This document shows positions 35,880 through 47,141 of a stretch of 64,000 nucleotides of DNA, in pieces. The translations under genes were made by a program, and so were the position numbers. Under the pieces are notes generated by a model. It worked only from the letters and a program-made list of their open reading frames with translations. It was not told the origin of the DNA and made no database searches. How positions within the stretch are numbered: position 1 is the first letter of the stretch; each line of letters starts with the position of its first letter. The DNA comes from Butyrivibrio sp. GTDB taxonomy: Bacteria; Bacillota; Clostridia; Lachnospirales; Lachnospiraceae. The stretch is from positions 62,001 to 126,000 of the forward strand of contig SVGC01000003.1 in assembly GCA_015056495.1 (NCBI GenBank). The letters are read 5' to 3'.

Positions 35880-38800
35880 ATGTACAACAAGGTCACTACA
35901 GACATGAACTTTGTCGACAGAGAAAAAGAAGTTGAAAAGTTCTGGAAAGATAATGACATCTTCCAGAAGTCTATCGACAACCGCAAGGAGGGCGAAACAT
36001 ATACTTTTTATGATGGACCGCCTACAGCAAATGGTAAGCCACATATAGGTCACGTTCTTACACGTGCAATCAAGGATATGATTCCTCGTTACCGCACTAT
36101 GAAGGGATATAACGTTCCTCGTAAGGCAGGTTGGGATACACATGGACTTCCTGTTGAGCTTGAAGTTGAGAAGCTCCTTGGTCTTGATGGTAAGGAACAG
36201 ATTGAAGAATATGGTATGGAGCCATTCATCAAGAAGTGTAAGGAAAGCGTTTGGAAATACAAAGGTATGTGGGAAGATTTCTCAGGTACAGTTGGTTTCT
36301 GGGCTGATATGGATAACCCATATGTTACATATGATGACAACTTCATCGAGTCAGAATGGTGGGCTCTTAAGACTATCTACGACAAAGGCCTTTTATATAA
36401 GGGATTTAAAGTAGTTCCATATTGTCCTCGTTGTGGCACACCTCTTTCATCTCACGAGGTTGCACAGGGTTATAAGACTGTAAAAGAGCGCTCTGCTGTT
36501 GCACGTTTCAAAGTAGTTGGTGAAGATGCATATATCCTTGCATGGACAACAACACCTTGGACACTTCCATCTAACGTTGCCCTCTGCGTAAACCCTGAAG
36601 AGACATACGCTAAGGTAAAGGCAGCTGATGGCAATACATATTACATGGCACAGGCACTTCTTGACAAAGTTCTTTCTCCACTTGCAAAAGAAGAAGGACA
36701 GGCAGCTTATGAAGTACTTGAGACAATGAAGGGAACAGACCTTGAGTACAAGGAATATGAGCCACTTTATGATGGAGCTAAGGATATAATTGCAAAGCAG
36801 CGTAAGAAGGCTCACTTTGTAGTATGTGACGATTATGTAACTATGACAGATGGTACTGGTGTAGTTCATATTGCTCCTGCATTCGGTGAAGATGATGCCA
36901 AGGTTGGACGCAAGTACGACCTTCCTTTTGTACAGCTTGTTGATGAAAAAGGTGAGATGACAAAGGAAACACCTTTTGCAGGCAAGTTTGTAAAAGATGC
37001 TGATCCACTTGTTATCAAAGATCTGAGTGAGAGAAAGCTCCTTTTTGATGCACCTAAATTTGAACATGAATATCCACACTGCTGGAGATGTAATACACCA
37101 CTTATCTACTATGCTCGTTCAACATGGTTCATTAAGATGACTGCTGTAAAGGATCAGCTTGTAGAAGGTAATAAGAAAATCAACTGGATCCCACAGTCAA
37201 TTGGTGAAGGAAGATTTGGTAACTGGCTTGAAAACATTCAGGACTGGGGTATCTCACGTAACCGTTATTGGGGAACTCCTCTCAATATCTGGGAATGTGA
37301 GGATTGTGGTCATCTGACATCAGTTGGAAGCCGTAAGGAACTTGCTGAATTAACAGGTGATGACAGCGCTCTTACAACAGAGCTTCACAGACCATATATT
37401 GATAAGTTTGTGATCAAGTGTCCTGAATGTGGTAAGGAAATGCACAGAGTTCCAGAAGTTATCGACTGCTGGTTTGACTCAGGTGCTATGCCATTTGCTC
37501 AGCATCACTATCCATTTGAGAACAAGGAATTATTTGAGAAACAGTTCCCTGCAGCATTTATTTCAGAGGCTGTCGACCAGACAAGAGGATGGTTCTACTC
37601 ATTACATGCAGAATCAACACTTCTTTTTGGAAAGCCATGTTATGAAAATGTTATCGTTCTTGGTCTTGTACAGGATGAGAATGGTCAGAAGATGAGTAAG
37701 AGTAAGGGTAATGCAGTAGACCCATTTGATGCTCTTAAGAACTATGGTGCAGATGCTATCAGATGGTACTTCTATACTAACTCAGCTCCATGGCTTCCTA
37801 GCCGTTTCTATGGCAAGGCAGTTCAGGAAGGACAGAGAAAGTTCCTTGGAACATTGTGGAATACATATGCATTCTTCGTACTGTACGCTAATATCGATGG
37901 CTTCAACGCTGCTGATTACAAGCTTGAGCCTGAGAAGCTTACAGTTATGGATAAGTGGCTCTTGTCTAAGCTTAACAGCATGGTAAAAGATGTAGACTCT
38001 AACCTTGAGAACTACAGGATCCCGGAAGCTGGTAAGGCTCTTGATAAGTTTGTTGATGATATGAGTAACTGGTATGTTCGTCGTAGCCGTGAGCGTTTCT
38101 GGGCTAAGGGAATGGAACAGGATAAGATCTCTGCATACATGACTCTGTATACAGCACTTGTTACAGTAGCTAAGGCAGCAGCTCCTATGGTTCCATTTAT
38201 GACAGAAGAAATCTATCAGAACCTTGTAAGAAACAGCTTTGCTGATGCTCCAGAAAGTATCCACCTCTGCGATTATCCTACAGTTGATGAGAGCATGATC
38301 GACAAGCAGCTTGAGCAGGATATGGATGAAGTTCTTGATATCGTTGTACTTGGACGTGCATGCAGAAATGCAGCTAACATCAAGAACCGTCAGCCAATCG
38401 GACAGATGTATGTAAAGGCAGAGCATACAGTTGGTGAATTCTATCAGGATATCATCACAGATGAGCTTAATGTTAAGAAGGTTGCATTTACTGATGATGT
38501 AAGAGACTTTACAAGCTATACATTCAAGCCACAGCTCAAGACAGTAGGACCTAAGTATGGTAAGTCACTTGGTGCTATCAAGGAATACCTTGGCAATCTT
38601 GATGGCAATGCAGCTATGGATGAGCTTAACAATAATGGTGCTCTTAAGTTTGATGCTAACGGAACAGAAGTAGAACTTACTAAGGAAGATCTCCTCATTG
38701 ATATGACTCAGAAGGAAGGCTTTATGTCTCAGGAAGACTATGGTATTACAGTAGTTCTTGATACTAACCTTACAGAAGAGCTTCTGAATGAAGGATTTGT

Positions 38801-39038
38801 ACTTGAAGTAATCAGTAAGGTCCAGACAATGCGTAAGGATAGCGGCTTTGAGGTAATGGATCACATTAAAGTATCCATTAATGGCAACGATAAGCTTGCT
38901 GGTATTGTTCAGAACAATTCTGATGCGATCTCAACTAAGGTACTTGCTAATGAAATCGTCTATGGCAGTGACGTAGCAAATGCTAAAGAATGGGATATCA
39001 ACGGCGAGAAAGTAACAATCGGTGTTGAAAAGGTGTGA
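35880..39038 (+). CDS. ileS: Isoleucyl-tRNA synthetase
   Basis: DGPPTANGKPHIGHVLTRAIKD; HCWRCNTPLIYYARSTWFI; KMSKSKGNAVDPF. Confidence 0.99.
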   Translation: MYNKVTTDMNFVDREKEVEKFWKDNDIFQKSIDNRKEGETYTFYDGPPTANGKPHIGHVLTRAIKDMIPRYRTMKGYNVPRKAGWDTHGLPVELEVEKLLGLDGKEQIEEYGMEPFIKKCKESVWKYKGMWEDFSGTVGFWADMDNPYVTYDDNFIESEWWALKTIYDKGLLYKGFKVVPYCPRCGTPLSSHEVAQGYKTVKERSAVARFKVVGEDAYILAWTTTPWTLPSNVALCVNPEETYAKVKAADGNTYYMAQALLDKVLSPLAKEEGQAAYEVLETMKGTDLEYKEYEPLYDGAKDIIAKQRKKAHFVVCDDYVTMTDGTGVVHIAPAFGEDDAKVGRKYDLPFVQLVDEKGEMTKETPFAGKFVKDADPLVIKDLSERKLLFDAPKFEHEYPHCWRCNTPLIYYARSTWFIKMTAVKDQLVEGNKKINWIPQSIGEGRFGNWLENIQDWGISRNRYWGTPLNIWECEDCGHLTSVGSRKELAELTGDDSALTTELHRPYIDKFVIKCPECGKEMHRVPEVIDCWFDSGAMPFAQHHYPFENKELFEKQFPAAFISEAVDQTRGWFYSLHAESTLLFGKPCYENVIVLGLVQDENGQKMSKSKGNAVDPFDALKNYGADAIRWYFYTNSAPWLPSRFYGKAVQEGQRKFLGTLWNTYAFFVLYANIDGFNAADYKLEPEKLTVMDKWLLSKLNSMVKDVDSNLENYRIPEAGKALDKFVDDMSNWYVRRSRERFWAKGMEQDKISAYMTLYTALVTVAKAAAPMVPFMTEEIYQNLVRNSFADAPESIHLCDYPTVDESMIDKQLEQDMDEVLDIVVLGRACRNAANIKNRQPIGQMYVKAEHTVGEFYQDIITDELNVKKVAFTDDVRDFTSYTFKPQLKTVGPKYGKSLGAIKEYLGNLDGNAAMDELNNNGALKFDANGTEVELTKEDLLIDMTQKEGFMSQEDYGITVVLDTNLTEELLNEGFVLEVISKVQTMRKDSGFEVMDHIKVSINGNDKLAGIVQNNSDAISTKVLANEIVYGSDVANAKEWDINGEKVTIGVEKV

Positions 39039-39121
39039 TCTACCACCTTAAAAAGTAGTGTTTATTTTGGGAATTTATGAAAAAAGTTATTGGAAAAAGG
39101 TAGGAAGATAACATATAAATG

Positions 39122-39173
39122 AAAAGTACCATGTGCAGTAAGGGAAACATGTACGGCACATGGTACTTTTTTT
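39122..39173 (+). terminator. Intrinsic terminator
   Basis: AAAAGTACCATGTGC...GCACATGGTACTTTTTTT. Confidence 0.92.
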
Positions 39174-39211
39174 AATGCAATATATTATCGATCAATATCA
39201 ATTATTTTTTA

Positions 39212-40267
39212 TCAGCAGGTATAACCAACAAGGAGCTTCAGCGTATTTTCAGCACCATCTCTGTGACTGCGCTCATAACCATGTGAAGCATATACGCCTG
39301 CACCGATCAGACCGTGTTTTACGTCAGCACCGGCACGAAGAGTAGCTTCTACGTCTGAACCATAGTGTGGGTAAACATCAACAGCATAGTCTGCGTTCAT
39401 CTTTTTAGCTGCTTCAATAAGTCCCTTAACAACTGAGTATGCATAAGGGCCGCCGCTGTCTTTTGCACAGATAGAAACCTGTCTCTCTGTACATGTAAGA
39501 CCTTCACCTACACAGCCCATATCTACAGATATTGCTTCTGTAACGCCAGCTGGTACAGATGCGCATCCGCCGTGACCTACTTCTTCAAATACTGTTATGT
39601 GAGCATAGAGAGCACGGGCTGGAGTGATCTTGTTGTCAGCCAGGTATTTAGCAAATCCAAGAAGAATACCAACTGAGAGTTTATCATCAAGGAATCTGCT
39701 CTTGATATAGCCGCTCTTGGTGATGCGTGTATTTGGTTCAAAACATACGATATCACCAATGCTGATGCCAAGCTTAAGAGCATCTTCTTTAGATTTAACG
39801 TCTTCATCAAGTACTACTTCACAACTGTCAAAAGTTCTCTTTGTATCGTTATAATCACCATTTACATGAATAGAAGCGTTTGTAAGCTGGAAGGTTCCTT
39901 CATAGTCACCATCAAATTTAGTAACGACTCTGACATTTTCAGTCTCGGCGTTATTAGCATTCATACCGCCAAGAGGTGTTACAACAAGGCGTCCGGTAGA
40001 TTTGATGCTGGAAACCATGCCTCCCAGTGTGTCTGTATGAGCTTCAAGGAATAGACCGTCTTTTTTGTCTTTGCCACCAAGAGTTACAAGGACTCCGCCC
40101 TTTCCTGTTATCTCAGCCTTATATCCAAGTGATTCAAATTCCTTTTTTACCCATGCTGCAGCTTCATCTGTGTAGCCTGTTGGAGAATCGATGCTCAGAA
40201 GCTTCACTGTTTTTTCCATGATAAAATCAGTGTATTTACTAAAATCTATTTTCTTTTGTCTAGCCAT
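39212..40267 (-). CDS. M42-family metallopeptidase
   Basis: LLSIDSPTGYTDEAAAWVKKEFE...LFLEAHTDTLGGMV...FEEVGHGGCASVPAG...GLIGAGVYASHGYERSH. Confidence 0.9.
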   Translation of the reverse strand: MARQKKIDFSKYTDFIMEKTVKLLSIDSPTGYTDEAAAWVKKEFESLGYKAEITGKGGVLVTLGGKDKKDGLFLEAHTDTLGGMVSSIKSTGRLVVTPLGGMNANNAETENVRVVTKFDGDYEGTFQLTNASIHVNGDYNDTKRTFDSCEVVLDEDVKSKEDALKLGISIGDIVCFEPNTRITKSGYIKSRFLDDKLSVGILLGFAKYLADNKITPARALYAHITVFEEVGHGGCASVPAGVTEAISVDMGCVGEGLTCTERQVSICAKDSGGPYAYSVVKGLIEAAKKMNADYAVDVYPHYGSDVEATLRAGADVKHGLIGAGVYASHGYERSHRDGAENTLKLLVGYTC

Positions 40268-40445
40268 AGCTATTTCCTCTTTCTGCTGAATTATCAGCCT
40301 TTGTTAGTATAGCACACTCCCGATAATAATTAAAAAATAATAAAAACAATAAAACGCTCATTAATCTATGGAATTAAAATTCAACAAGCGGTAAAATAGA
40401 TTATATCGTGGTTTTGACACAATTAGAGCACCATTGGAGGACTAA

Positions 40446-42911
40446 ATGAAGAAAAAGAAACTATCTTTTGACAAGGATTTATTCACAAGAAGCGTGCTAT
40501 ACAATGTTAAGACGCTTTATCGCAGGACGCTGGAGGAAGCTACTCCGCAGCAGATATATCAGGCATCGGCTTACGCTATCAAGGATGCCATTATTGACCA
40601 TTGGATGGATACACAGAAAGCAGTAGAGGAACAGGATCCAAAGATTGTTTATTACATGTCCATGGAATTCCTCATGGGTAGAGCACTTGGTAATAACCTG
40701 ATCAATCTTCAGGCATATAAGGATGTAAAAGATGCCCTTGAAGAATTGGGCGTTGATATCAATCTTATAGAAGATCAGGAGCATGATCCCGCTCTTGGAA
40801 ATGGTGGTCTTGGAAGACTTGCAGCTTGTTTCCTTGATTCACTTTCTACTCTTGGTTATGTAGCGTATGGATGTGGTATCAGATATAGATATGGCATGTT
40901 CAAGCAGAAGATCGTCGATGGTTATCAGGTAGAAGCTCCGGATAACTGGCTGGAAAATGGAAATCCATTTGAGCTCAGAAGACCTGAGTATGCCAAGGAA
41001 GTTAAATTCGGCGGTTATGTCACAATGTACACAGATGATCATGGCCGTACAATGTTCAGACAGGAAGGCTATCAGGTAGTACGTGCTGTTCCTTATGATC
41101 TGCCAGTGCTTGGATATGGTAATGGTGTTGTTAATACACTTAGGATATGGGATGCAGAGCCGATACAGTGCTTCCAGCTGGATTCTTTTGACAAGGGTGA
41201 TTATCAAAAGGCAGTTGAGCAGGATAATCTTGCTTCTCAGATATGTGAAGTCCTATATCCTAATGACAATCATATTGCAGGAAAAGAGCTTAGACTTAAA
41301 CAGCAGTATTTCTTTATTTCTGCATCAGTTCAGACAGCTCTTCAGAGATATTTGAAAAATCATAAAGACATCCGTAAATTCGGTGAAAAGACAGTATTCC
41401 AGATGAATGATACACATCCAACGGTTACTGTGGCTGAGCTTATGAGACTGCTTATGGATGAATATTATCTTTCATGGGATGATGCATGGGAAGTTACAAC
41501 ACATACCTGTTGCTATACTAACCACACAATTATGTCAGAGGCATTGGAAAAGTGGCCTATGGATCTGTTCCAGAGACTTCTTCCACGTATATTCCAGATT
41601 GTGGATGAGATCAACAGACGTTTCTGCGACAGGATCATGCAGCAGTATACCAATAATGCTCAGGACAAGATCAGGAGCATGGCAATACTGTATGATAATC
41701 AGGTTAAGATGGCTCATCTTGCGATCATTGGCAGTTATTCTGTAAATGGTGTTGCAAGACTTCATACTGAGATCTTAAAGCAGAGAGAGCTTAAGGATTT
41801 CTATGAACTTGAACCTTCCAAGTTTAATAACAAGACTAACGGTATTACCCAGAGAAGATTTATCATGCACGCCAACCCTCTTCTTGCAGACTGGCTCACA
41901 GAAAAGGTCGGAGAAGATTGGATCACAGATCTGAGCAAGGTATCAGCAATTAAGGAATTGGTTGATGATAAGAAAGCTCAGAAAGAGTTCATGGATATTA
42001 AGCTGGAAAATAAGAAGCGTCTGGCTAAATACATTAAGGAAAATAATGGCATCAAGGTTGATCCTAAGTCCATATTTGACTGCCAGGTCAAGAGATTGCA
42101 TGAGTATAAGCGTCAGCTCATGAACATTTTGCAGGTAATATATTTATATGATTTCTTTAAGAAAAATCCGGATAAGGATTTTTATCCAAAGACATATATC
42201 TTTGGAGCCAAGGCAGCAGCTGGTTATGAGACAGCCAAGCTTACTATCAAGCTGATCAATTCAGTGGCTGATGTAGTTAATAATGATCCTGATATCAACG
42301 GCAAGTTGAAAGTTGTATTTATAGAAGACTATCGTGTATCTAATGCAGAACTTATTTTTGCGGCAGCAGATATTTCCGAGCAGATATCTACAGCAAGTAA
42401 GGAAGCTTCCGGTACAGGTAATATGAAGATGATGGCTAACGGAGCGGTAACTATAGGAACTCTTGATGGTGCCAACGTTGAGATGCTTGAAGAAGTAGGC
42501 GAAGAGAATATGTTCATCTTTGGCCTTACATCACAGCAGGTAATCGATTATGAGAAAAATGGTGGCTATAATCCAAGAGATCTCTACAACAGCAATCCTA
42601 AGGTAAAACTTGTTGTGGACAAACTTGTAGATGGAACCTTTAGTTCAGACAAGGAGCTCTTCAGACCAATATACAACTCACTGCTCAATGAAGTAAAAGG
42701 CAATAAGGCTGATAAATACTTTATCCTTAGAGACTTTGAAGATTATCTTAATACACAGAAAAAGATATCTGAAGCCTATACTGATAAGAAAAAGTGGGCT
42801 AGAATGGCCATGATGAACACAGCCTGTGTAGGAAAGTTCAGCTCAGACAGAACTATCCAGGAATATGTGGATGATATATGGCATTTGGACAAGATCACTA
42901 TTCAGAAATGA
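40446..42911 (+). CDS. glgP: Glycogen/starch/alpha-glucan phosphorylase
   Basis: YYMSMEFLMGRALGNNL; GNGGLGRLAACFLDSL; ASGTGNMKMMANGAVTIGTLDGANVEM (PLP site). Confidence 0.98.
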   Translation: MKKKKLSFDKDLFTRSVLYNVKTLYRRTLEEATPQQIYQASAYAIKDAIIDHWMDTQKAVEEQDPKIVYYMSMEFLMGRALGNNLINLQAYKDVKDALEELGVDINLIEDQEHDPALGNGGLGRLAACFLDSLSTLGYVAYGCGIRYRYGMFKQKIVDGYQVEAPDNWLENGNPFELRRPEYAKEVKFGGYVTMYTDDHGRTMFRQEGYQVVRAVPYDLPVLGYGNGVVNTLRIWDAEPIQCFQLDSFDKGDYQKAVEQDNLASQICEVLYPNDNHIAGKELRLKQQYFFISASVQTALQRYLKNHKDIRKFGEKTVFQMNDTHPTVTVAELMRLLMDEYYLSWDDAWEVTTHTCCYTNHTIMSEALEKWPMDLFQRLLPRIFQIVDEINRRFCDRIMQQYTNNAQDKIRSMAILYDNQVKMAHLAIIGSYSVNGVARLHTEILKQRELKDFYELEPSKFNNKTNGITQRRFIMHANPLLADWLTEKVGEDWITDLSKVSAIKELVDDKKAQKEFMDIKLENKKRLAKYIKENNGIKVDPKSIFDCQVKRLHEYKRQLMNILQVIYLYDFFKKNPDKDFYPKTYIFGAKAAAGYETAKLTIKLINSVADVVNNDPDINGKLKVVFIEDYRVSNAELIFAAADISEQISTASKEASGTGNMKMMANGAVTIGTLDGANVEMLEEVGEENMFIFGLTSQQVIDYEKNGGYNPRDLYNSNPKVKLVVDKLVDGTFSSDKELFRPIYNSLLNEVKGNKADKYFILRDFEDYLNTQKKISEAYTDKKKWARMAMMNTACVGKFSSDRTIQEYVDDIWHLDKITIQK

Positions 42912-42924
42912 TATAAATCTGATC

Positions 42925-42953
42925 ATGGCGCGGCTTTATGGTCGCGCCATTTT
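42925..42953 (+). terminator. Terminator-like hairpin
   Basis: ATGGCGCG-N10-CGCGCCAT-TTTA. Confidence 0.6.
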
Positions 42954-43068
42954 AAAAAAATCAACACTTTAACAAAGTAATGCAAAAAAGTACTACACAC
43001 AGATATTTTTTTATGATAAAATAGCGCAATAAAGTAAGATTGCATTCTTGTATACAGGAGGAGAGTTA

Positions 43069-45369
43069 ATGGTAAAGTCATATGAAAGTGGATGCTACCT
43101 TGTAAATGGCACAGAGATAGTGATGGATGCTTCTGATGCCCAGACAGCAGTAGCTTCCAAGACAGGTAAAACTGTTACAAAGGAAGAAGCAAAAAAAGGC
43201 ACTATCGCTTATGGTATATTACAGGCGCATAATACATCAGGCAATGCAGATAAATTGGAGATCAAGTTTGATAAGCTGACTTCTCATGATATTACATTTG
43301 TAGGTATCATTCAGACAGCCAGAGCTTCAGGACTTGAGAAATTCCCTATTCCATATGTACTTACAAACTGCCACAATTCTCTCTGTGCTGTTGGTGGCAC
43401 TATCAATGAAGATGATCACATGTTTGGTCTTACAGCTGCACAGAAATACGGCGGAATCTATGTACCACCTCATCAGGCAGTTATCCACCAGTTTGCAAGA
43501 GAAGTACTGGCAACTGGCGGTGGTATGATCCTTGGATCTGATTCACATACAAGATATGGTGCTCTTGGAACAATGGCAGTAGGTGAAGGTGGCCCTGAGC
43601 TTGTAAAGCAGCTCCTGAGCCAGACTTATGATATCAAGATGCCTGAGGTTGTTGCTATCTATCTTGAAGGTGATGTTAATAAAGGGGTGGGTCCACAGGA
43701 CGTTGCACTTGCAATCATTGGAGAAGTATTTGCTTCAGGATATGTAAAAAATAAAGTAATGGAATTTGTTGGACCTGGTGTTAAGAATCTTAGTGCTGAC
43801 TTCCGTATCGGCGTTGATGTAATGACAACAGAGACAACTTGTCTTTCATCTATCTGGCAGACAGATAGCGAGATTGAAGAATTCTATGATATACATGGCA
43901 GAAAGGGAGACTATAAGGAACTTAGACCATCTGATGTTGCTTATTATGACGGTCTTGTAAAAGTGGATCTCTCAACTGTTAAGCCTATGATCGCTATGCC
44001 ATTCCATCCAAGTAACACTTACGAGATAGAAGAGGTTAATGCCAACCTGGAAGATATCATCGCAGATGTTGAGAAGCGTGCAAAAGTAAGCTTTGGCGAT
44101 AAGATCGAATATTCTCTTAGAGATAAGATCAAAAATGGTAAGTTCCATGTTGATCAGGGAATCATCGCAGGCTGTGCAGGTGGTGGATTTGAGAATATCT
44201 GCAGCGCAGCTGATATCTTAAAGGGCAGCTATATTGGAAACGACAGGTTTACACTCAGCGTATATCCTGCTTCTACACCTATATATATGGAGATAATCAA
44301 GAATGGCGTTGCTGCAACACTTATGGAGACAGGCGCTATACTTAAGACAGCATTTTGCGGACCTTGCTTTGGTGCTGGAGATACTCCTGCAAACAATGCA
44401 TTTAGTATCAGACATTCAACACGTAACTTCCCTAACCGTGAGGGATCTAAGGTACAGAATGGTCAGATAGCATCAGTTGCACTTATGGATGCTCGTTCAA
44501 TAGCAGCAACTGCAGCAAATAAAGGCGTGTTAACACCTGCAACTGATTTTGACGGAACAATCAATAAATACAAATACCACTTTGATTCAAAGATTTATGC
44601 AAATAGAGTATTTGATTCTAAGGGTGTTGCTAATCCGGATGTTGAGTTGCAACTTGGTCCAAATATCAAGGATTGGCCAAAGATGGTAGCACTTACTGAT
44701 AATCTTTTATTAAAGGTTGTATCAGAAATCCATGATCCTGTTACTACTACAGATGAGCTTATCCCATCAGGTGAGACATCATCCTACAGATCCAATCCTA
44801 TTGGACTTGCAGAATTTACTTTATCAAGAAAAGATCCGGAGTACGTTGGAAGAGCCAAAGAAGTTCATGCTGAGGAAGTAAAGAGAGAAAATGATGTTCC
44901 ATTTACTGAGATGAGTGATGAGATCCAGAATGCAGTTAAGACTGTTCTGGAGAAATATCCGGATGTTACAGCTCAGAATACTGGAATAGGTTCAACAATT
45001 TTTGCTGTAAAGCCGGGTGATGGTTCAGCAAGAGAACAGGCAGCTTCATGTCAGAAGGTTCTTGGAGGATGGGCTAATATTGCAAATGAATATGCAACTA
45101 AGAGATATCGTTCCAACCTTATTAACTGGGGTATGCTTCCATTTGTAATTGATGAAGGAGAGCTTCCATTTACAAATCTGGATTATGTATTTTTACCTGG
45201 AATCAGAGCTGCTGTAGAAAATAAGTCAGATGAGATCAAGGCAGTAGCAGTATCAGGCGACAGCATGAAAGAATTTACTCTTCGTCTTGGAGATCTGACT
45301 GATACAGAGAGAGAGATCATCCTTGATGGATGTCTTATCAACTATAATAGAGCTGGTAAAAAAGCTTGA
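43069..45369 (+). CDS. Aconitate hydratase-family protein
   Basis: [81 protein letters not shown] 43069 after AGGAGGAG. Confidence 0.92.
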   Translation: MVKSYESGCYLVNGTEIVMDASDAQTAVASKTGKTVTKEEAKKGTIAYGILQAHNTSGNADKLEIKFDKLTSHDITFVGIIQTARASGLEKFPIPYVLTNCHNSLCAVGGTINEDDHMFGLTAAQKYGGIYVPPHQAVIHQFAREVLATGGGMILGSDSHTRYGALGTMAVGEGGPELVKQLLSQTYDIKMPEVVAIYLEGDVNKGVGPQDVALAIIGEVFASGYVKNKVMEFVGPGVKNLSADFRIGVDVMTTETTCLSSIWQTDSEIEEFYDIHGRKGDYKELRPSDVAYYDGLVKVDLSTVKPMIAMPFHPSNTYEIEEVNANLEDIIADVEKRAKVSFGDKIEYSLRDKIKNGKFHVDQGIIAGCAGGGFENICSAADILKGSYIGNDRFTLSVYPASTPIYMEIIKNGVAATLMETGAILKTAFCGPCFGAGDTPANNAFSIRHSTRNFPNREGSKVQNGQIASVALMDARSIAATAANKGVLTPATDFDGTINKYKYHFDSKIYANRVFDSKGVANPDVELQLGPNIKDWPKMVALTDNLLLKVVSEIHDPVTTTDELIPSGETSSYRSNPIGLAEFTLSRKDPEYVGRAKEVHAEEVKRENDVPFTEMSDEIQNAVKTVLEKYPDVTAQNTGIGSTIFAVKPGDGSAREQAASCQKVLGGWANIANEYATKRYRSNLINWGMLPFVIDEGELPFTNLDYVFLPGIRAAVENKSDEIKAVAVSGDSMKEFTLRLGDLTDTEREIILDGCLINYNRAGKKA

Positions 45370-45413
45370 ATCACTTTAAAGTAATAAGAATGTATAATAT
45401 AACGTGAAATAAA

Positions 45414-45473
45414 CCGGTCAAGAGCTTATAATAAATAAAGAGGCTTTTGACCGGAATTTTTTTACAATATAGA
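45414..45473 (+). terminator. Intrinsic terminator
   Basis: CCGGTCAA...TTGACCGG-AATTTTTTT. Confidence 0.85.
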
Positions 45474-45488
45474 TAAGAGAGAATAGAT

Positions 45489-47051
45489 ATGAGTGGGGAC
45501 TATTATTTATTTAAAAGAGCTACAGCCGTGATACTGATGGCCGTGATGTTGACTGGATGCAGCAAGGCAGAAACAGAAAATTTAGAATTACTTATAGAGC
45601 AGGATCAACCAGAAACAGTTGACCCTGCTCTTGATATGTCTTATGAGGTACCTGTGGATACTCCTGAGATTTTGATAGATCAATGTGGATACGAGGCTGA
45701 TTCGGAGAAAGTTGCTGTATTTAGGGGAACGGATATTGATGGCACATTTGAAGTAAGGAATCTTGAAACAGATGAAGTAGTGTATGTTGGAGAAGTTAGA
45801 AGATCCAAGTACAACAAAGAACTGGAAGAATACGACAGCTGCGGGTATTTTACAGAGCTTACCACTGAGGGCGACTATTACATATATAACAGGACTTTGG
45901 GAAGTTCCTATGCTTTTTCAATAAAAGAAAATATATATTCAGATATGTTTGATGAGGCTGGAAAGATATTTTATCTAAATCGTTGCGGATACACAATCAT
46001 GGAACAATACGCCGGTGAAAATGCTCATGCAGCCTGTCATGTAGGTAATGCATATCTAGAAGATAAAACAACTCAGATAGATGTGACAGGTGGCTGGCAT
46101 CTTGATGAAAAGGCCAACAGAGATGTGGTAGATGGTTGTAACATAGCGCAAAATCTTCTTTTGGCTTATGAGCTGAACAAGGACGTTTTTTCGGATGATA
46201 CTGACATACCTGAAAGTAATGATGGTATTGCTGACATACTTAATGAGGTCAAAGTTGAAGTGGACTGGCTGTTAAAGATGCAGGACGAAAAGACTGGTGG
46301 TGTCTATGCATCAGCTCTTACACAGCAGTCTGGTATAACCGATCTGTCCAATGCTGATGTTGAGGTTACGCCAATCACAATGGAGGCGACGATCTCTTTT
46401 GCAGCGCTCCTTGCCAAGTTCAGCTACCTGTATCAGAGTATCGATTCTTCTTTTGCCACTGACTGCTTAAGGGCAGCGGACAGAGCATGGAAGTGTTACA
46501 GTAAAAATGAAAATGCGGGTAATGACGGAAGATATTTTCAGGCAGCAGCCGAGTTATACAGAGCAACCGGATCTTCTACCTATAATAGTGTGCTGGATAC
46601 ATTTTTTTCACAGGACGGCTTTATTGAAGGTTTTGTAAATGAAGATGCGACATTCCTTGGAGGGATCACTTATTTGTCCACCAAGCAGGATGTAAGCAAA
46701 ACAGTATGTAATGAAATGATGAGCGTATTGCTCAGCTCTGCAGAGGAGATTGCAAATAAGGCCAACAACTCAACCTTTTTTGTAACCAGTTGCCTGGGGG
46801 AAGACCTTTTAGACAAGATGTTTGATGATCTTAGGTGTCTGACGGTTACCAACTATATCATTTATAACCATGAGTATACGACAATAATAGAGAATCACAT
46901 TCATTTCCTTATGGGTGTCAATCCGGATGCTATTAATTATGTAACTGACAGTACAGAGAACAGCTATGCCTTATATGAGGAGGCTAACAGCATTATGAGT
47001 AACCCGGTATATATATCAAAATTCATGATAATGCTAAGCGTGGTACAGTAA
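45489..47051 (+). CDS. GH9-like lipoprotein with N-terminal CelD_N/Ig-like domain; catalytic motif apparently lost
   Basis: Lipobox LTGC; IDQCGYEADSEKVAVFRG; CHVGNAYLEDKTTQIDVTGGWHLDEKANRDVVDG...DIPESNDGIADILNEVKVEVDWLLKMQDEKTGGVYASA. Confidence 0.8.
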   Translation: MSGDYYLFKRATAVILMAVMLTGCSKAETENLELLIEQDQPETVDPALDMSYEVPVDTPEILIDQCGYEADSEKVAVFRGTDIDGTFEVRNLETDEVVYVGEVRRSKYNKELEEYDSCGYFTELTTEGDYYIYNRTLGSSYAFSIKENIYSDMFDEAGKIFYLNRCGYTIMEQYAGENAHAACHVGNAYLEDKTTQIDVTGGWHLDEKANRDVVDGCNIAQNLLLAYELNKDVFSDDTDIPESNDGIADILNEVKVEVDWLLKMQDEKTGGVYASALTQQSGITDLSNADVEVTPITMEATISFAALLAKFSYLYQSIDSSFATDCLRAADRAWKCYSKNENAGNDGRYFQAAAELYRATGSSTYNSVLDTFFSQDGFIEGFVNEDATFLGGITYLSTKQDVSKTVCNEMMSVLLSSAEEIANKANNSTFFVTSCLGEDLLDKMFDDLRCLTVTNYIIYNHEYTTIIENHIHFLMGVNPDAINYVTDSTENSYALYEEANSIMSNPVYISKFMIMLSVVQ

Positions 47052-47141
47052 GCGGGGGCTGGGGCGTAAATTTTATTTCTTATATATTTATGCTATTATA
47101 TATTCTTGAAAAAAGCATGGTCGGCAATATAGAGGTTTTTA

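Noticed and set aside
36447-37079. 210-aa Cys-rich minus ORF
   Set aside because: Antisense to ileS; composition reflects the complementary strand of a strongly coding region.
37782-38426. 214-aa minus ORF
   Set aside because: Antisense to ileS; no independent support.
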